This document shows positions 37,666-48,184 of a DNA stretch of 64,000 nt, in pieces. Position numbers and translations under genes: made by a program. Positions within the stretch are counted from its first letter, which is position 1, and every line of letters starts with the position of its first letter. Location of the stretch: positions 1 to 64,000 of the forward strand of contig JADCGQ010000009.1 of NCBI GenBank assembly GCA_020248945.1, written 5' to 3'. The DNA is from Rubrivivax sp. (GTDB taxonomy: Bacteria; Pseudomonadota; Gammaproteobacteria; Burkholderiales; Burkholderiaceae_C). The notes beneath the pieces are model-generated. The model had not been told where the DNA came from. It saw only the letters and a list, made by a program, of their open reading frames with translations, and did not search any database.

Positions 37666-38251
37666 GCGGACGCTGATCGCGGCCCTTGCGCTGGCCTCGG
37701 CGGGCGCAGCCCTGGCCGCGCCGGTGGAGGTGACGGTGACCGACGCCACCGGCCGCCCGCTGGCCGACGCCGTGGTGTTCGTGGAGTCGGCCGCGGCCAA
37801 GACCGCGGCGCGGCCGCTGGCCGACGTCGACATCGTGCAGGCCCAGAAGACCTTCCAGCCGATGGTGACGGCCGTCACCGTGGGCACGGCGGTGGGCTTT
37901 CCGAACCGCGACACGGTGCGCCACCACGTCTACTCGTTCTCGCCCGCAAAGCGCTTCGAGCTGAAGCTGTACGTCGGCACGCCGGCCGCGCCGGTGGTGT
38001 TCGACCGCCCGGGCGTGGCTGTGCTCGGCTGCAACATCCACGACGACATGGCGGCCTGGGTCGTGATCGTCGAGACACCCTGGTTCGGCAAGACCGACGT
38101 GCAGGGCCGCGTCCGCCTGCCCGAGGTGCCGGCCGGGCGCCACCAGCTGCGCACCTGGCACGTGGACATGCCGGTCGGCACGCCGGCCTTGTCGCAGCCG
38201 CTGGTGGTCGAGGCGGTCGTGGTGCGTGCCAGCGTGCGCGTGGGCGGTTGA
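37643..38251 (+). CDS. Exported cupredoxin-like (methylamine-utilisation-type) protein
   Basis: The GTG at 37643 lies inside the DUF4394 gene, giving 202 aa with a signal peptide cut near ALAAP. Copper-type ligands are visible as HHVYSF and CNIHDDM, which match plastocyanin-like domains, preceded by FPNRDTVRH. Proteins of this type are often annotated as methylamine utilisation proteins, but no methylamine genes are near. It is followed closely by a GGDEF-EAL sensor gene, a common pairing in Burkholderiales, so it may act as its periplasmic input. Confidence 0.8.
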   Translation: MAWPSSLERTLIAALALASAGAALAAPVEVTVTDATGRPLADAVVFVESAAAKTAARPLADVDIVQAQKTFQPMVTAVTVGTAVGFPNRDTVRHHVYSFSPAKRFELKLYVGTPAAPVVFDRPGVAVLGCNIHDDMAAWVVIVETPWFGKTDVQGRVRLPEVPAGRHQLRTWHVDMPVGTPALSQPLVVEAVVVRASVRVGG

Positions 38252-38258
38252 GAGCGCC

Positions 38259-40700
38259 GTGAAACAAGCCAACCCACCCGAGCGCGCGCCCGATTTCAGG
38301 GCCGTCTTGCTGCGCAACCTGAGCGGCGGCGTGAAGCTGCTGGTGCTGGTGCTGGCCACCACCACGCTGCTGGTGCTGCTGATGCAGTGGTTCGTGGTGT
38401 CGCGCACGGTGCCGGCGGTGGAGGCCAATGCGCGCGAGGCCATCGACGAGTCCTTGCTCGTGGCCCGCGACGTCTGGGTGCGCCGCAACCAAGAGCGCAC
38501 GGCCGAGCAGATGGAGCGGGTGGCCCTGGTGCAGCGCGACCAGGGCTTCATCGAGGCGTTGAACCCGGCGAGTCAGCCCCCGGGCGGTCTGTTCGGCCCC
38601 GGCTACCTGCCCACCCTGGTGGATCTGCTGGGCAACTTCGGCGAGCGCAGCGGCTACAGCCTGGCCGTGTTTGCCGACACCGACGGCACGCCGAAGGCCG
38701 TGCATCCGCCCAACTCCGCCGTGCCGGCGGCCGAACTGGCCGCCGTGCTGCAGCGGCTGAAGGCCGGGCTCGCAGGCCAGCCGCGCCGCGGCAAGGTCAC
38801 GCCCGCGGCCAGCGAGGTCGTGGCGCTGGGGGGCATGGCGTACCGCGTGGTGGTCAAGGAACTGGGCACGCAGGACCGGCAGCGCTGGATGCTGGTGGCG
38901 TTTCCGATCGAGGAGGAGCTGCGCGCCCTGCGGCAAGACCTGCGGGTGCACCTGACGCTGGTGTCCGAGCGTGACGGCGTCTCGCGCACGCTCATCTCGA
39001 CGCTCGCGGACACCCGCCTCGTCGCTCTCCTCAGCAGCCTGGCGCCGGGAGCGGCGCAGGTGGACGCGGTCGGCGAGACCTGGCGCGTGCGCTCGCATGC
39101 GCTGCTCGACGTCGCCGACGAGCGTGTCGTGCTGCGGCTGGCGCGCTCGCTGGCGCCGGCCGCTGCCGAAGGCCAGCGCCTGCGCGGCGAGCTCTGGACC
39201 TTCGCCGTGCTCGGCCTGGCCGCGTTCACGGCGCTGATGGCGGGGTGGTCGCGCTGGTTCGTCACGCCCAGCCTGACGGCGCTGGTGAACGCCGCCCGCC
39301 AGGTGGGCCGCCAGGACTACGACGCCGCCGTGCCGGTGCTCGGGCCGGTGCGCGAGTTCCGGCAGCTGGCCAGCGCGCTCGACACCATGCGCCAGGACCT
39401 GCGGGCCGAGGAGTACTTCGATCGCCGGCTGACGCAGCTGCCGAACCGGTTGCACTTCCGGCGGGAGCTCGACAAGGCCCTCGCCCAGGGCCGCCCGGTG
39501 GCCGTGCTGGTGCTGGGCCTGAACCGCTTCAAGGAGGTGAACCGGCGCATCGGCTATGCCGCCGGCGACCGCCTGCTGCAGGCCATGGCCGAGCGGCTGC
39601 GGCGCGTGGTGCGGCCCGGGGCCTTCACGGCGCGCCTGGGCGGCGACCTGTTCGCGGTGATGCTGCCCGGCGCCGACGCCAAGGCCGCGCACTTCGCGGC
39701 CCGGCGCATCGGAGCCGAGCTGGAGCAGCCGCTGGAACTGGACGGCCACCGCGTCGATCGCCAGGCCAGCATCGGCATCGTCTGCGCGCCTGCCCAGGCC
39801 GACGGAGCCGACCAGATGCTGGCCCGCGCCGAGCTGGCGCTGTCCGTGGCCAAGCAGCGCCGCGAGGCCATCACCCACTACGACCCCGCCTTCGACCGCG
39901 AGAGCGAGGCCAACCTGGCGCTGCTGTCGGAGCTGCGCCACGCGCGCGACAACGGCGAGCTGCGGCTGCACCTGCAGCCCAAGGTGAGCCTGCACGACCA
40001 GCGTCTGGTGGGCGCCGAGGCGCTGCTGCGCTGGCAGCATCCGCAGCGGGGCCTGGTGCCCCCGGGCCACTTCATCCCGTATGCCGAAGACACGCCGCTG
40101 ATCAAGGACCTCACGCTGTGGGTCTTCGAGGCCGTGGTGGCCCAGCAGCTCGCGCTGCGCCAGTTGGGTATCCCGAGTGTGTCGATCAACCTGTCGACAC
40201 GCGACCTGATGGACCTGGACCTGCCGGCCAAGCTGGATTCGCTGTTGCTCAAGTACCAGGCCGACGCGTCGGGCCTGTGCCTGGAAACCACCGAGAGCGC
40301 CGTCATGGGCGACATCGGCCGCGCCTGCCAGACGCTGCAGCGCCTGCGCGAGCGCGGCTTCAAGCTGTCGATCGACGACTTCGGCGAAGGCCAGACCTCG
40401 ATGCGCTACCTGAAGGACCTGCCGGTGCACGAGCTGAAGATCGACATGGTCTTCATCAAGGGCATGCAGACCGACGTGCGCACCGAGAGCATCGTCAAGG
40501 CGCTGATCGACGTGGGCCACCAGTACGGTCTGAGCGTGGTCGCCGAGGGCGTGGAGAACGCAGCGGTGGCACAGCGCCTGGCCGAGCTGGGCTGCGACGA
40601 AGGCCAGGGCTGGCACTTCGGCAAGCCGATGCCGGCTGCCGAGCTCCGCAGCTGGACCCAGGCCCGACGCCAGCGGCAGACCGCGGTGCAGCCGCCCTGA
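38259..40700 (+). CDS. Membrane sensor with degenerate GGDEF and intact EAL domain (c-di-GMP phosphodiesterase)
   Basis: The product is 813 aa from a GTG 8 bp after the cupredoxin stop. A helix at about 24-47 and another near 310-330 enclose a periplasmic sensor domain of about 260 residues, followed by a HAMP-like linker. The GGDEF domain has GGDLF instead of GGDEF, so cyclase activity is doubtful. The EAL domain retains AEALLRW, the NLSTRDLMD block, ETTES, IDDFGEG, LKID, EGVEN and the late Q-G, so phosphodiesterase activity is expected. Confidence 0.88.
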   Translation: MKQANPPERAPDFRAVLLRNLSGGVKLLVLVLATTTLLVLLMQWFVVSRTVPAVEANAREAIDESLLVARDVWVRRNQERTAEQMERVALVQRDQGFIEALNPASQPPGGLFGPGYLPTLVDLLGNFGERSGYSLAVFADTDGTPKAVHPPNSAVPAAELAAVLQRLKAGLAGQPRRGKVTPAASEVVALGGMAYRVVVKELGTQDRQRWMLVAFPIEEELRALRQDLRVHLTLVSERDGVSRTLISTLADTRLVALLSSLAPGAAQVDAVGETWRVRSHALLDVADERVVLRLARSLAPAAAEGQRLRGELWTFAVLGLAAFTALMAGWSRWFVTPSLTALVNAARQVGRQDYDAAVPVLGPVREFRQLASALDTMRQDLRAEEYFDRRLTQLPNRLHFRRELDKALAQGRPVAVLVLGLNRFKEVNRRIGYAAGDRLLQAMAERLRRVVRPGAFTARLGGDLFAVMLPGADAKAAHFAARRIGAELEQPLELDGHRVDRQASIGIVCAPAQADGADQMLARAELALSVAKQRREAITHYDPAFDRESEANLALLSELRHARDNGELRLHLQPKVSLHDQRLVGAEALLRWQHPQRGLVPPGHFIPYAEDTPLIKDLTLWVFEAVVAQQLALRQLGIPSVSINLSTRDLMDLDLPAKLDSLLLKYQADASGLCLETTESAVMGDIGRACQTLQRLRERGFKLSIDDFGEGQTSMRYLKDLPVHELKIDMVFIKGMQTDVRTESIVKALIDVGHQYGLSVVAEGVENAAVAQRLAELGCDEGQGWHFGKPMPAAELRSWTQARRQRQTAVQPP

Positions 40701-40711
40701 GGCCGCTGCAC

Positions 40712-40726
40712 CGGGCGTGGCGCCCG
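40712..40726. terminator. Hairpin between convergent genes
   Basis: CGGGCG-TGG-CGCCCG forms a perfect 6-bp stem with a 3-nt loop in the 28 bp between the GGDEF-EAL stop and the convergent Bug gene stop. It has no T-tract on either strand. A bidirectional terminator role is inferred from position. Confidence 0.4.
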
Positions 40727-40728
40727 CC

Positions 40729-41703
40729 TCAGCCCGGCTTGGCCATCCCGAGCCGCTCGATCGTGGCCTTCTCGGCGGCGAAACTCTCGCGTGCGAAGCG
40801 CGTGTACTGCTCGGTATCCATGTAGATCACCGTCTGGTCGAACTTGTCGAAGCTGGCCAGCACGGCCGGGTCCTCGAGCGTCTTCTTGAAGGCGTCGTGC
40901 AGCGTGCGCACCACGGTCGGGTCCATGCCCTTGGGGCCGCAGACGCCGAAGGGCGAGTCGCTCACCGTCTTGTAGCCCAGCTCGTCGAGCGTGGGCACGG
41001 TGGGCCAGCGCTTGGTGCGCTTGCTGCCGTAGGTGGCCAGCAGGCGCAGCTTGCCGCTTTCGACATGCGGCGCCCAGCCGGTGGCATCGGACGCGGCCAT
41101 CGTGTGGCCGCCCAGGATGGCCTGCATGTTGTCGGCGTTGCCCTTGAACGGCACGTGCGTGAGCTTGATGCCGGCGCGCTGCGCGAACTCTTCCACCGCC
41201 AGGTGCGGGCTGGTGCCGATGCCGGTGGAGCCGTAGGTGAACTTCTCCGGGTTGGCTCGGGCGTAGGCCACGAGGTCGGCGATGCTCTTGATCGGGCTGT
41301 CGGCCGGCACCACCAGGCCGAAGGTGTAGCCGGTGAGGCAGGCGATCCAGGTGAAGTCCTTCAGGGTGTCGAAGGTGGTCTTCTGCATGTGCGGTATGCG
41401 GAACACGCCATGCGGCAGCTGGCTCAGCGTGTAGCCGTCGGGTGCGGCCGACACCAGCTCGTTGGCGCCCAGCATGCCGCCGGCGCCGGGCTTGTTCTCG
41501 ACGATGATGTTCTGGCCCAGCGTCTTGGCCGCGCTCAGCGCGATGGCGCGGATCACGGCGTCGGTGCTGCCGCCGGCCGGCCAGGGGCAGATGTACTTGA
41601 TGGGCCGGGCCGGGTAGGCCTGTGCGCGCGCCAGATGGGGCAGCGCCAGCGTGGCCGCGGCGCCCAGCACGAGGTGGCGGCGGCGCATGGGGATGAGGCT
41701 CAT
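40729..41703 (-). CDS. Bug-family tripartite tricarboxylate transporter binding protein
   Basis: The ATG at 41703 is preceded on the minus strand by AGGAGA. The 324-aa product starts with MSLIPMRRRHLVLGAAATLAL, a leader that may use Tat, cut near ARAQ. Conserved Bug blocks are YPARPIKYICPWPAGGSTDAVIR, VENKPGAGGMLGANELVSAAPDGYTL and VPFKGNADNMQAILGGH. Bug proteins bind carboxylates and occur in many copies in Burkholderiales, usually without a nearby TctAB. It is the second gene after a TetR regulator. Confidence 0.9.
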   Translation of the reverse strand: MSLIPMRRRHLVLGAAATLALPHLARAQAYPARPIKYICPWPAGGSTDAVIRAIALSAAKTLGQNIIVENKPGAGGMLGANELVSAAPDGYTLSQLPHGVFRIPHMQKTTFDTLKDFTWIACLTGYTFGLVVPADSPIKSIADLVAYARANPEKFTYGSTGIGTSPHLAVEEFAQRAGIKLTHVPFKGNADNMQAILGGHTMAASDATGWAPHVESGKLRLLATYGSKRTKRWPTVPTLDELGYKTVSDSPFGVCGPKGMDPTVVRTLHDAFKKTLEDPAVLASFDKFDQTVIYMDTEQYTRFARESFAAEKATIERLGMAKPG

Positions 41704-41737
41704 GGTCTTGTCTCCTGTCCTGTTATGGTAAGGGCTA

Positions 41738-42400
41738 TCAATTGGAAAGGTAGCTCGCTGCCAGCTGCTGCAGGTGGGCGCGGCTGGTGTCGTCCAGGTA
41801 CGGCATCAGCAAGGCCAGCGCGTGGTAGCCGCCGCGCCCCATGGCGGCGGCCGCGGCCTCGGGCTCGAGCGCGCGGCGCGGGTCGCGCACGTACTCGAAG
41901 CTGAGCCAGTAGGTCACCACCACCACCATGCTGGTGGCCGTGGGCGCCGCCTGCTCGCCGGTGATGCGCATGGCGCCGCTGCGCGCCAGGCCGTCGAGCA
42001 GCGCATGCATGGCCTTCTGCTTGTTCTTGAGCACGAACTGGAAGTGCGTCTCCAGGCGGCGGTTCTTGCTGAGCAGGTCGTTCAGGTCGCGGTAGAGGAA
42101 GCGGTAGCCCCAGATCAGCTCGAACAGCATGTGGAAGAAGAGCCAGGCGTCCTCGACATGCTCCACGCTGTCGGCGGCCTGCAGGATCTCGTTGAGCGCG
42201 CGCTCGTAGCGCTCGAACAGCGCGTTGATCAGCTCGTCCTTCGCCGGGTAGTGGTAGTACAGGTTGCCCGGGCTGATGCCCATCTCGGCGCTGATCAGCG
42301 TGGTGCTGACGTTGGGCTCGCCAAAACGGTTGAACAGCTCGAGCGTGACCTCGAGGATGCGCTCGGCAGTGCGGCGGGGCTTCTTCGGGGGTTGCGCCAT
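41738..42400 (-). CDS. TetR family transcriptional regulator
   Basis: The product is 220 aa. The N-terminal helix-turn-helix reads ERILEVTLELFNRFG, STTLISAEMGISPGNLYYHYPAKDELINALFERY; the GNLYYHY segment is typical of TetR recognition helices. The C-terminal half is helical and resembles TetR_C domains of fatty-acid or envelope regulators. It precedes the Bug gene by 34 bp, and is divergent from the YadGH-type exporter genes with a 22-bp inverted repeat between. Confidence 0.88.
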   Translation of the reverse strand: MAQPPKKPRRTAERILEVTLELFNRFGEPNVSTTLISAEMGISPGNLYYHYPAKDELINALFERYERALNEILQAADSVEHVEDAWLFFHMLFELIWGYRFLYRDLNDLLSKNRRLETHFQFVLKNKQKAMHALLDGLARSGAMRITGEQAAPTATSMVVVVTYWLSFEYVRDPRRALEPEAAAAAMGRGGYHALALLMPYLDDTSRAHLQQLAASYLSN

Positions 42401-42420
42401 GGCGGGCCCATTCTGTCGCC

Positions 42421-42448
42421 GGCAGGGTTCGCGCGCCCTGCCTAGAAT
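42421..42448 (+). promoter_or_regulatory. Inverted repeat (candidate TetR operator) and -10 in a divergent gap
   Basis: GGCAGGG (42421-42427) and CCCTGCC (42436-42442) are perfect arms with an 8-nt spacer, directly followed by TAGAAT (42443-42448), a near-consensus -10. The site lies between the TetR gene and the ABC exporter genes, 22 bp before the latter. Binding there would block the exporter promoter and perhaps the regulator's own. Confidence 0.5.
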
Positions 42449-42469
42449 CCCGCCCCTGCTCTGTCACCC

Positions 42470-43422
<953 letters not shown>

Positions 43423-43426
<4 letters not shown>

Positions 43427-44193
43427 GCCCGGCCCTGCTGCAAGGCGCGATGCCCCTCTTCCGCAAGGAGGTGCTGCGCTTCTGGAAGGTGGGCTTCCAG
43501 ACCGTGGCGGCGCCGGTGCTGACAGCCGTGCTGTACCTGCTGATCTTCGGCCACGTGCTCGACGATCGCGTCGAGGCCTTTCCGGGCGTGGGCTACACGA
43601 GCTTCCTGGTGCCGGGCCTGGTGATGATGAGCGTGCTGCAGAACGCCTTCGCCAACAGCTCGAGTTCGCTGGTGCAGAGCAAGATCACCGGCAACCTGGT
43701 GTTCCTGCTGGTCACGCCGCTGTCGCACTGGGCCTGGTTCGTGGCCTACGTGGGCGCCAGCGCGGTGCGCGGACTCGTGGTGGGCTCGGGCGTGCTGCTG
43801 GTGACGGTGTGGTTCGCGCCGCTGCAGCTGGCCGAGCCCTGGTGGATCCTGGTGTTTGCGGCGCTGGGCGCCGGCATGCTGGGCGCGCTGGGCCTGATCG
43901 CGGGGCTGTGGGCCGACAAGTTCGACCAGATGGCGGCCTTCCAGAACTTCATCATCATGCCGATGACGTTTCTCTCCGGCGTTTTCTACTCGGTGCACTC
44001 GCTGCCCGGCGTGTGGCAGGCGGTGAGCCACCTGAACCCGTTCTTCTACATGATCGACGGCTTCCGGCGCGGCTTCTTCGGCGTGAGCGACAGCTCGCCC
44101 TGGCTGAGCCTGGCGGTGGTGGGCGCGAGCTTCGTCGTTGTGAGCGCCATCGCGCTGCGACTGCTCGCCACCGGCTACAAGATCAGGCACTGA
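43423..44193 (+). CDS. ABC-2 type permease (YadH-like)
   Basis: The product is 256 aa with about six helices. The ABC-2 blocks are PVLTAVLYLLIFG, FLVPGLVMMSVLQNAFANSSSSLVQSK, and MPMTFLSGVFYSVHSLPGVWQAVSHLNPFFYMIDGFRRGFFG, the last a YadH-type signature. It is coupled to the ATPase gene by ATGA overlap and forms the membrane part of the exporter. Confidence 0.9.
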
Positions 44194-44231
44194 ACACGCA
44201 GGGCAAGCGCGCTGCGCCACAATCCCACTCC

Positions 44232-44519
44232 ATGGCTGACCCGACCCCCGACGAGGTGCGCGACTACATCGCCGCCGGCTTGCCCTGCACCGTGCTGCAG
44301 GTCGAAGGCGACGGCCGCCACTTCTTTGCCACCATCGTCTCGCCCGAGTTCGAGGGCATGAGCCGCGTGCGCCGCCACCAGCGGGTTTATGCGGCCCTGG
44401 GCGATAGAATGCGCGAGCAGATCCACGCGCTGTCGATGAAGACCCTCACGCCCACCGAACACGCCGCCACCGCGGTGCCTTCGGCGTCGGCTTCTTCGGC
44501 ACACCACCACCACCACTAG
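44232..44519 (+). CDS. BolA/IbaG-family protein with a native poly-His tail
   Basis: The 95-aa product carries the BolA fold: [28 protein letters not shown], then [18 protein letters not shown] with the RxxRHR-like helix, and the C-terminal [13 protein letters not shown]. BolA/IbaG proteins bind Fe-S clusters with monothiol glutaredoxins. The gene sits 38 bp after the ABC permease; hisG follows at 44632, although relatives often have murA between. The tail ends in five consecutive His codons (44502-44516) just before the TAG, an unusual feature discussed in the findings. Confidence 0.88.
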   Translation: MADPTPDEVRDYIAAGLPCTVLQVEGDGRHFFATIVSPEFEGMSRVRRHQRVYAALGDRMREQIHALSMKTLTPTEHAATAVPSASASSAHHHHH

Positions 44520-44600
44520 CCCCTCGCGGCGCGCCGCGGGGGCAGCCCGCGTGCCGCCGGTGGTCGTGAGACGGGGGTGCGAGAAGCGGGTCCCCCACGA
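44519..44600 (+). promoter_or_regulatory. Set of alternative hairpins between the BolA gene and hisG
   Basis: Hairpin 1 pairs 44521-44529 with 44534-44542, starting at the BolA stop codon. Hairpin 2 pairs 44535-44540 with 44546-44551 and cannot coexist with hairpin 1. Hairpin 3 pairs 44564-44568 and 44573-44576 with 44592-44600. No U-run follows any of them. A transcription attenuator or translational switch for hisG is possible; a plain GC-rich linker is also possible. Confidence 0.35.
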
Positions 44601-44631
44601 GCGTGCCCTGCAAGCTGCAACGATCGCCGCC

Positions 44632-45303
44632 ATGATCACCCTCGCACTCTCCAAAGGCCGCATCTTCGATGACACCCTGCCGCTCCTGCGCGCAGCCGGC
44701 ATCGAGGTGACGGAAGACCCCGAACGCAGCCGCAAGCTCATCCTCGCCACCACCCGGCCCGATGTGCGTGTGGTGCTGGTGCGCGCCTCCGACGTGCCCA
44801 CCTACGTGCGCCGGGGCGGCGCCGACATTGGCGTGGCCGGCCTCGATGTGCTGCTCGAAGACGAGGCCGAAAACGACGCCGCCGGCTCGCTCTACAAGCC
44901 GCTCGATCTGCAGATCGCCCGCTGCCGCCTGAGCGTGGCCACGCGGGCCGACTTCGACTGGGCCGGCACCGTGCGCCAGGGCGCGCGGCTGGCCGTGGCC
45001 ACCAAGTACACCCATCTGGCGCGGCAGCACTTCGCGGCCAAGGGCATGCACGTCGACCTCATCAAGCTCTACGGCTCGATGGAGCTGGCGCCGCTCACGG
45101 GGCTGGCCGATGCCATCGTCGACCTCGTCTCCACCGGCAGCACGCTGAAGGCCAACCAGCTGGTCGAGGTCGAGAAGATCATGGACATCTCCTCGCGCCT
45201 GGTCGTCAACCCGGCGTCGCTGAAGCTCAAGCGCGAGCCGCTGCGGCAGCTGATCGATGCCTTCGAATCGGCGGTGACGGCGGCCGTGGGAGCGCAGGCA
45301 TGA
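44632..45303 (+). CDS. hisG: ATP phosphoribosyltransferase, short form
   Basis: The product is 223 aa from the ATG at 44632. It is the short HisG form, which lacks the regulatory ACT-like domain and in other bacteria needs HisZ; no hisZ is in the window. Motifs are [54 protein letters not shown] and the PRPP loop [14 protein letters not shown]. It catalyses the first step of histidine synthesis. Its stop overlaps the hisD start as ATGA. Confidence 0.95.
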   Translation: MITLALSKGRIFDDTLPLLRAAGIEVTEDPERSRKLILATTRPDVRVVLVRASDVPTYVRRGGADIGVAGLDVLLEDEAENDAAGSLYKPLDLQIARCRLSVATRADFDWAGTVRQGARLAVATKYTHLARQHFAAKGMHVDLIKLYGSMELAPLTGLADAIVDLVSTGSTLKANQLVEVEKIMDISSRLVVNPASLKLKREPLRQLIDAFESAVTAAVGAQA

Positions 45304-47099
45304 ACGCCCCCGTGAACATCCGCCGCCTGAGCACGGCCGACGCGGACTTCGAGCCGCAGTTCCAGCGCGTGCTGCACTGGAGCGCCGAGACCGACGCCGC
45401 CATCGAAGACCGCGTGGCGCAGATCATCGACGACGTGCGCGCCCGCGGCGACGCGGCGGTGCTGGAGCTCACTGCGCGCTTCGACGGCGTGCAGGCGGCC
45501 TCGATGGCCGAGCTCGAGATCGGCCGTGCCGAGCTGCTGGCGGCACTCGACGCCATCACGCCCGCGCAGCGCCGCGCACTCGAAGCCGCGGCCGAGCGTG
45601 TGCGTGACTACCACCAGCGCCAGCTCGAGGCCACCAGCCGCAGCTGGCAGTACCGCGATGCCGACGGCACGCTGCTGGGCCAGAAGGTCACGCCACTCGA
45701 CCGCGTCGGCATCTACGTGCCCGGTGGCAAGGCGGCGTACCCGAGCAGCGTGCTGATGAACGCCATCCCCGCGCAGGTGGCGGGCGTGGGCGAGATCGTG
45801 ATGGTGGTGCCGACGCCCAGGGGTGAACGCAACGCGCTGGTGCTGGCCGCCGCCTCCATCGCCGGGGCCACCCGGGTGTTCACCATCGGCGGCGCGCAAG
45901 CCGTGGCCGCGCTCGCTTACGGCACGGCCACCGTGCCGCGCGTGGACAAGATCACCGGCCCCGGCAACGCCTACGTGGCCAGCGCCAAGCGGCGCGTGTT
46001 CGGCCAGGTCGGCATCGACATGATCGCCGGCCCGAGCGAGATCCTCGTGCTGGCCGACGGCAGCACGCCGGCCGACTGGGTGGCGATGGACCTCTTCAGC
46101 CAGGCCGAGCACGACGAGCTGGCGCAGAGCATCCTGCTGTGCCCCGATGCCGCCTACATCGCCGCGGTGCACGAGGCCATCGAGCGCCTCTTGCCGCAGA
46201 TGCCGCGCGCGGCCGTCATCCGCGCCAGCCTGGAGGGCCGCGGTGCGCTGATCCACACGCGCAGCCTCGAAGAAGCCTGCGCCATCAGCAACCGCATCGC
46301 GCCCGAGCACCTGGAGGTGTCGAGTGCCGAGCCGCAGAAGTGGGAGCCGCTGCTCAAGCACGCCGGTGCCCTCTTCCTGGGTGCGTTCACGAGCGAAAGC
46401 CTGGGCGACTACTGCGCCGGCCCCAACCACGTGCTGCCCACCAGCGGCACGGCGCGCTTCAGCTCGCCGCTGGGCGTGTACGACTTCGTCAAGCGCACGA
46501 GCCTCATCGAGGTGAGCGAGGCCGGCGCGCAGCTGCTGGGCCCGATCGCCGCCGAGCTGGCCTACGGCGAGGGGCTGCAGGCGCACGCCCGCGCGGCCGA
46601 GATGCGCTTGCGCGAAGGCGTGGCCGCGCTGTCGGCCCCGGTGGCCTTCAGCGTGCGGCCGGTGGACCGCAGCAACGCCGAGGCGGTGATGAAGCTGCAG
46701 GTGGCGGCGGGGCAGCGCGCCTTCGTGTCGCCGGTGGACCGCTCGCTGGCCCAGGTGGCCTACGAGCCCTGCGGCCGTGCGATGGCGATGTTCGACGGCG
46801 AGCAGGCGGTGGGCATGATGCTGCTCTACGACGTGCGCAAGGACGAAGAAGACCCTGCCAACCAGCTCTACGTGTGGCGACTGCTGGTCGACGCGCGCTT
46901 CCAGAAGCGCGGCTACGGCCGGCTGGCGATGGCGTGGGTGGTGGACGAGGCGCGCCGCGAAGGTTATGCCGAGGTGGGCCTGAGCCATGTCGACAAGCCC
47001 GGCCATGCCGGCGCGTTCTACGAAAAGCTGGGCTTCGCCTACACCGGCGAAGTCGACGAAGGCGAGCGGAAGATGCTTCTGAAGCTGGAGGGCGTGTGA
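45300..47099 (+). CDS. hisD: Histidinol dehydrogenase fused to a GNAT acetyltransferase domain
   Basis: The single frame encodes 599 aa, about 160 more than usual. Residues 1 to about 443 form a complete HisD. It has the [21 protein letters not shown] block, Zn ligands Q and H in SQAEHDEL, the catalytic Glu-His in APEHLE, Asp in [19 protein letters not shown], and His in [11 protein letters not shown]. After a short linker near residues 443-450 comes a GNAT domain to the end. It has [20 protein letters not shown] with the acetyl-CoA loop QKRGYG at 535-540, and [16 protein letters not shown]. It resembles diamine acetyltransferases such as BltD. No stop, frameshift or ribosome site separates the parts. 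HisD oxidises histidinol to histidine; the acetyl acceptor is unknown. Confidence 0.9.
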   Translation: MNAPVNIRRLSTADADFEPQFQRVLHWSAETDAAIEDRVAQIIDDVRARGDAAVLELTARFDGVQAASMAELEIGRAELLAALDAITPAQRRALEAAAERVRDYHQRQLEATSRSWQYRDADGTLLGQKVTPLDRVGIYVPGGKAAYPSSVLMNAIPAQVAGVGEIVMVVPTPRGERNALVLAAASIAGATRVFTIGGAQAVAALAYGTATVPRVDKITGPGNAYVASAKRRVFGQVGIDMIAGPSEILVLADGSTPADWVAMDLFSQAEHDELAQSILLCPDAAYIAAVHEAIERLLPQMPRAAVIRASLEGRGALIHTRSLEEACAISNRIAPEHLEVSSAEPQKWEPLLKHAGALFLGAFTSESLGDYCAGPNHVLPTSGTARFSSPLGVYDFVKRTSLIEVSEAGAQLLGPIAAELAYGEGLQAHARAAEMRLREGVAALSAPVAFSVRPVDRSNAEAVMKLQVAAGQRAFVSPVDRSLAQVAYEPCGRAMAMFDGEQAVGMMLLYDVRKDEEDPANQLYVWRLLVDARFQKRGYGRLAMAWVVDEARREGYAEVGLSHVDKPGHAGAFYEKLGFAYTGEVDEGERKMLLKLEGV

Positions 47100-48184
47100 T
47101 GTCGAGCTTGCAACAGCGCATCGCCGCCACGCTGCGCGCCGACGTGGCGGGCATGCACGCCTACGCCATCCAGGCCAGCGATGGCCTCATCAAGCTCGAC
47201 GCGATGGAGAACCCCTTCAGCCTGCCGCCTGCGCTGCAGCAGGCGCTGGGCGAGCGGCTCGGCCGCGCCGCCATCAACCGCTACCCGCAGGCCAGCGTGG
47301 TGGCGCTGGCCGAGGAGCTGACGGCCTACGTCGGCCTGCCCCAGGGATGCCGGCTGATGCTGGGCAACGGCTCGGATGAGCTGATCGACCTGCTCTCGGT
47401 GGCCTGCGATGTGCCGGGCGCCACGATCCTGGCACCCGTGCCGGGCTTCGTGATGTACGCGATGTCGGCGCAGCTGCGCGGGCTGCAGTTCGTGGGCGTG
47501 CCGCTGACGGCCGACTTCGAGCTCGACGAGGCGGCCATGCTGGCGGCCATCGAGCAGCACCGCCCGGCCATCACCTACATCGCCTACCCCAACAACCCGA
47601 CGACCAACCTGTGGGACGACGCCGTCATCGACCGCATCGTCGCGGCCGTGGGCGCGCAGCAGGGCCTGGTGGTGTTCGACGAGGCCTACCAGCCCTTCGC
47701 GGCGCGCAGCCGCCTGGCCAGCCTGGCGCAGCACGATCACGTGCTGGTGCTGCGCACGCTGTCGAAGTTCGGCCTGGCAGGCGTGCGGCTGGGCTACCTG
47801 TGCGGCCGCAATGAACTCGTCGACCAGATCGACAAGGTGCGCCCGCCCTACAACGTGAGCGTGCTGAACGCCGAGTGCGCGCGCTTTGCGCTGGAACACT
47901 CGTCCGAGTACGCCCGGCAGGCGGCGCTGATCAAGGCCGAGCGCGAGCGGCTGCAGGCTGCGCTGGCTGCGGTTCCGGGACTGCGCGCCTGGCCGAGCGA
48001 GGCCAACATGATCCTCGTGCGCGTGCCCGACTCGGCGCGCGCCTTCGCGGGCATGAAGGCCCGCGGCGTGCTCGTGAAGCACGTCGCCGGCCTGCACCCG
48101 CTGCTGGCGAACTGCCTGCGCCTGACGGTGGGTGCGCCCGACGAGAACGACGCCATGATCCGAGCCCTGAAGGAATCGCTGTGA
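47099..48184 (+). CDS. hisC: Histidinol-phosphate aminotransferase
   Basis: The ATG shares its A with the hisD stop (TGATG). The 361-aa product is a class II-like PLP enzyme: [11 protein letters not shown] near the N-terminus, [33 protein letters not shown], and the PLP lysine in [16 protein letters not shown]. It converts imidazole-acetol phosphate to histidinol phosphate. Its stop overlaps the hisB GTG. Confidence 0.94.
   Translation: MSSLQQRIAATLRADVAGMHAYAIQASDGLIKLDAMENPFSLPPALQQALGERLGRAAINRYPQASVVALAEELTAYVGLPQGCRLMLGNGSDELIDLLSVACDVPGATILAPVPGFVMYAMSAQLRGLQFVGVPLTADFELDEAAMLAAIEQHRPAITYIAYPNNPTTNLWDDAVIDRIVAAVGAQQGLVVFDEAYQPFAARSRLASLAQHDHVLVLRTLSKFGLAGVRLGYLCGRNELVDQIDKVRPPYNVSVLNAECARFALEHSSEYARQAALIKAERERLQAALAAVPGLRAWPSEANMILVRVPDSARAFAGMKARGVLVKHVAGLHPLLANCLRLTVGAPDENDAMIRALKESL

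Noticed and set aside
45300-47099. HisD and GNAT as two separate genes or a read-through artefact
   Set aside because: There is no stop codon, frameshift or ribosome site at the junction, and both domains are in the same frame with full motifs.
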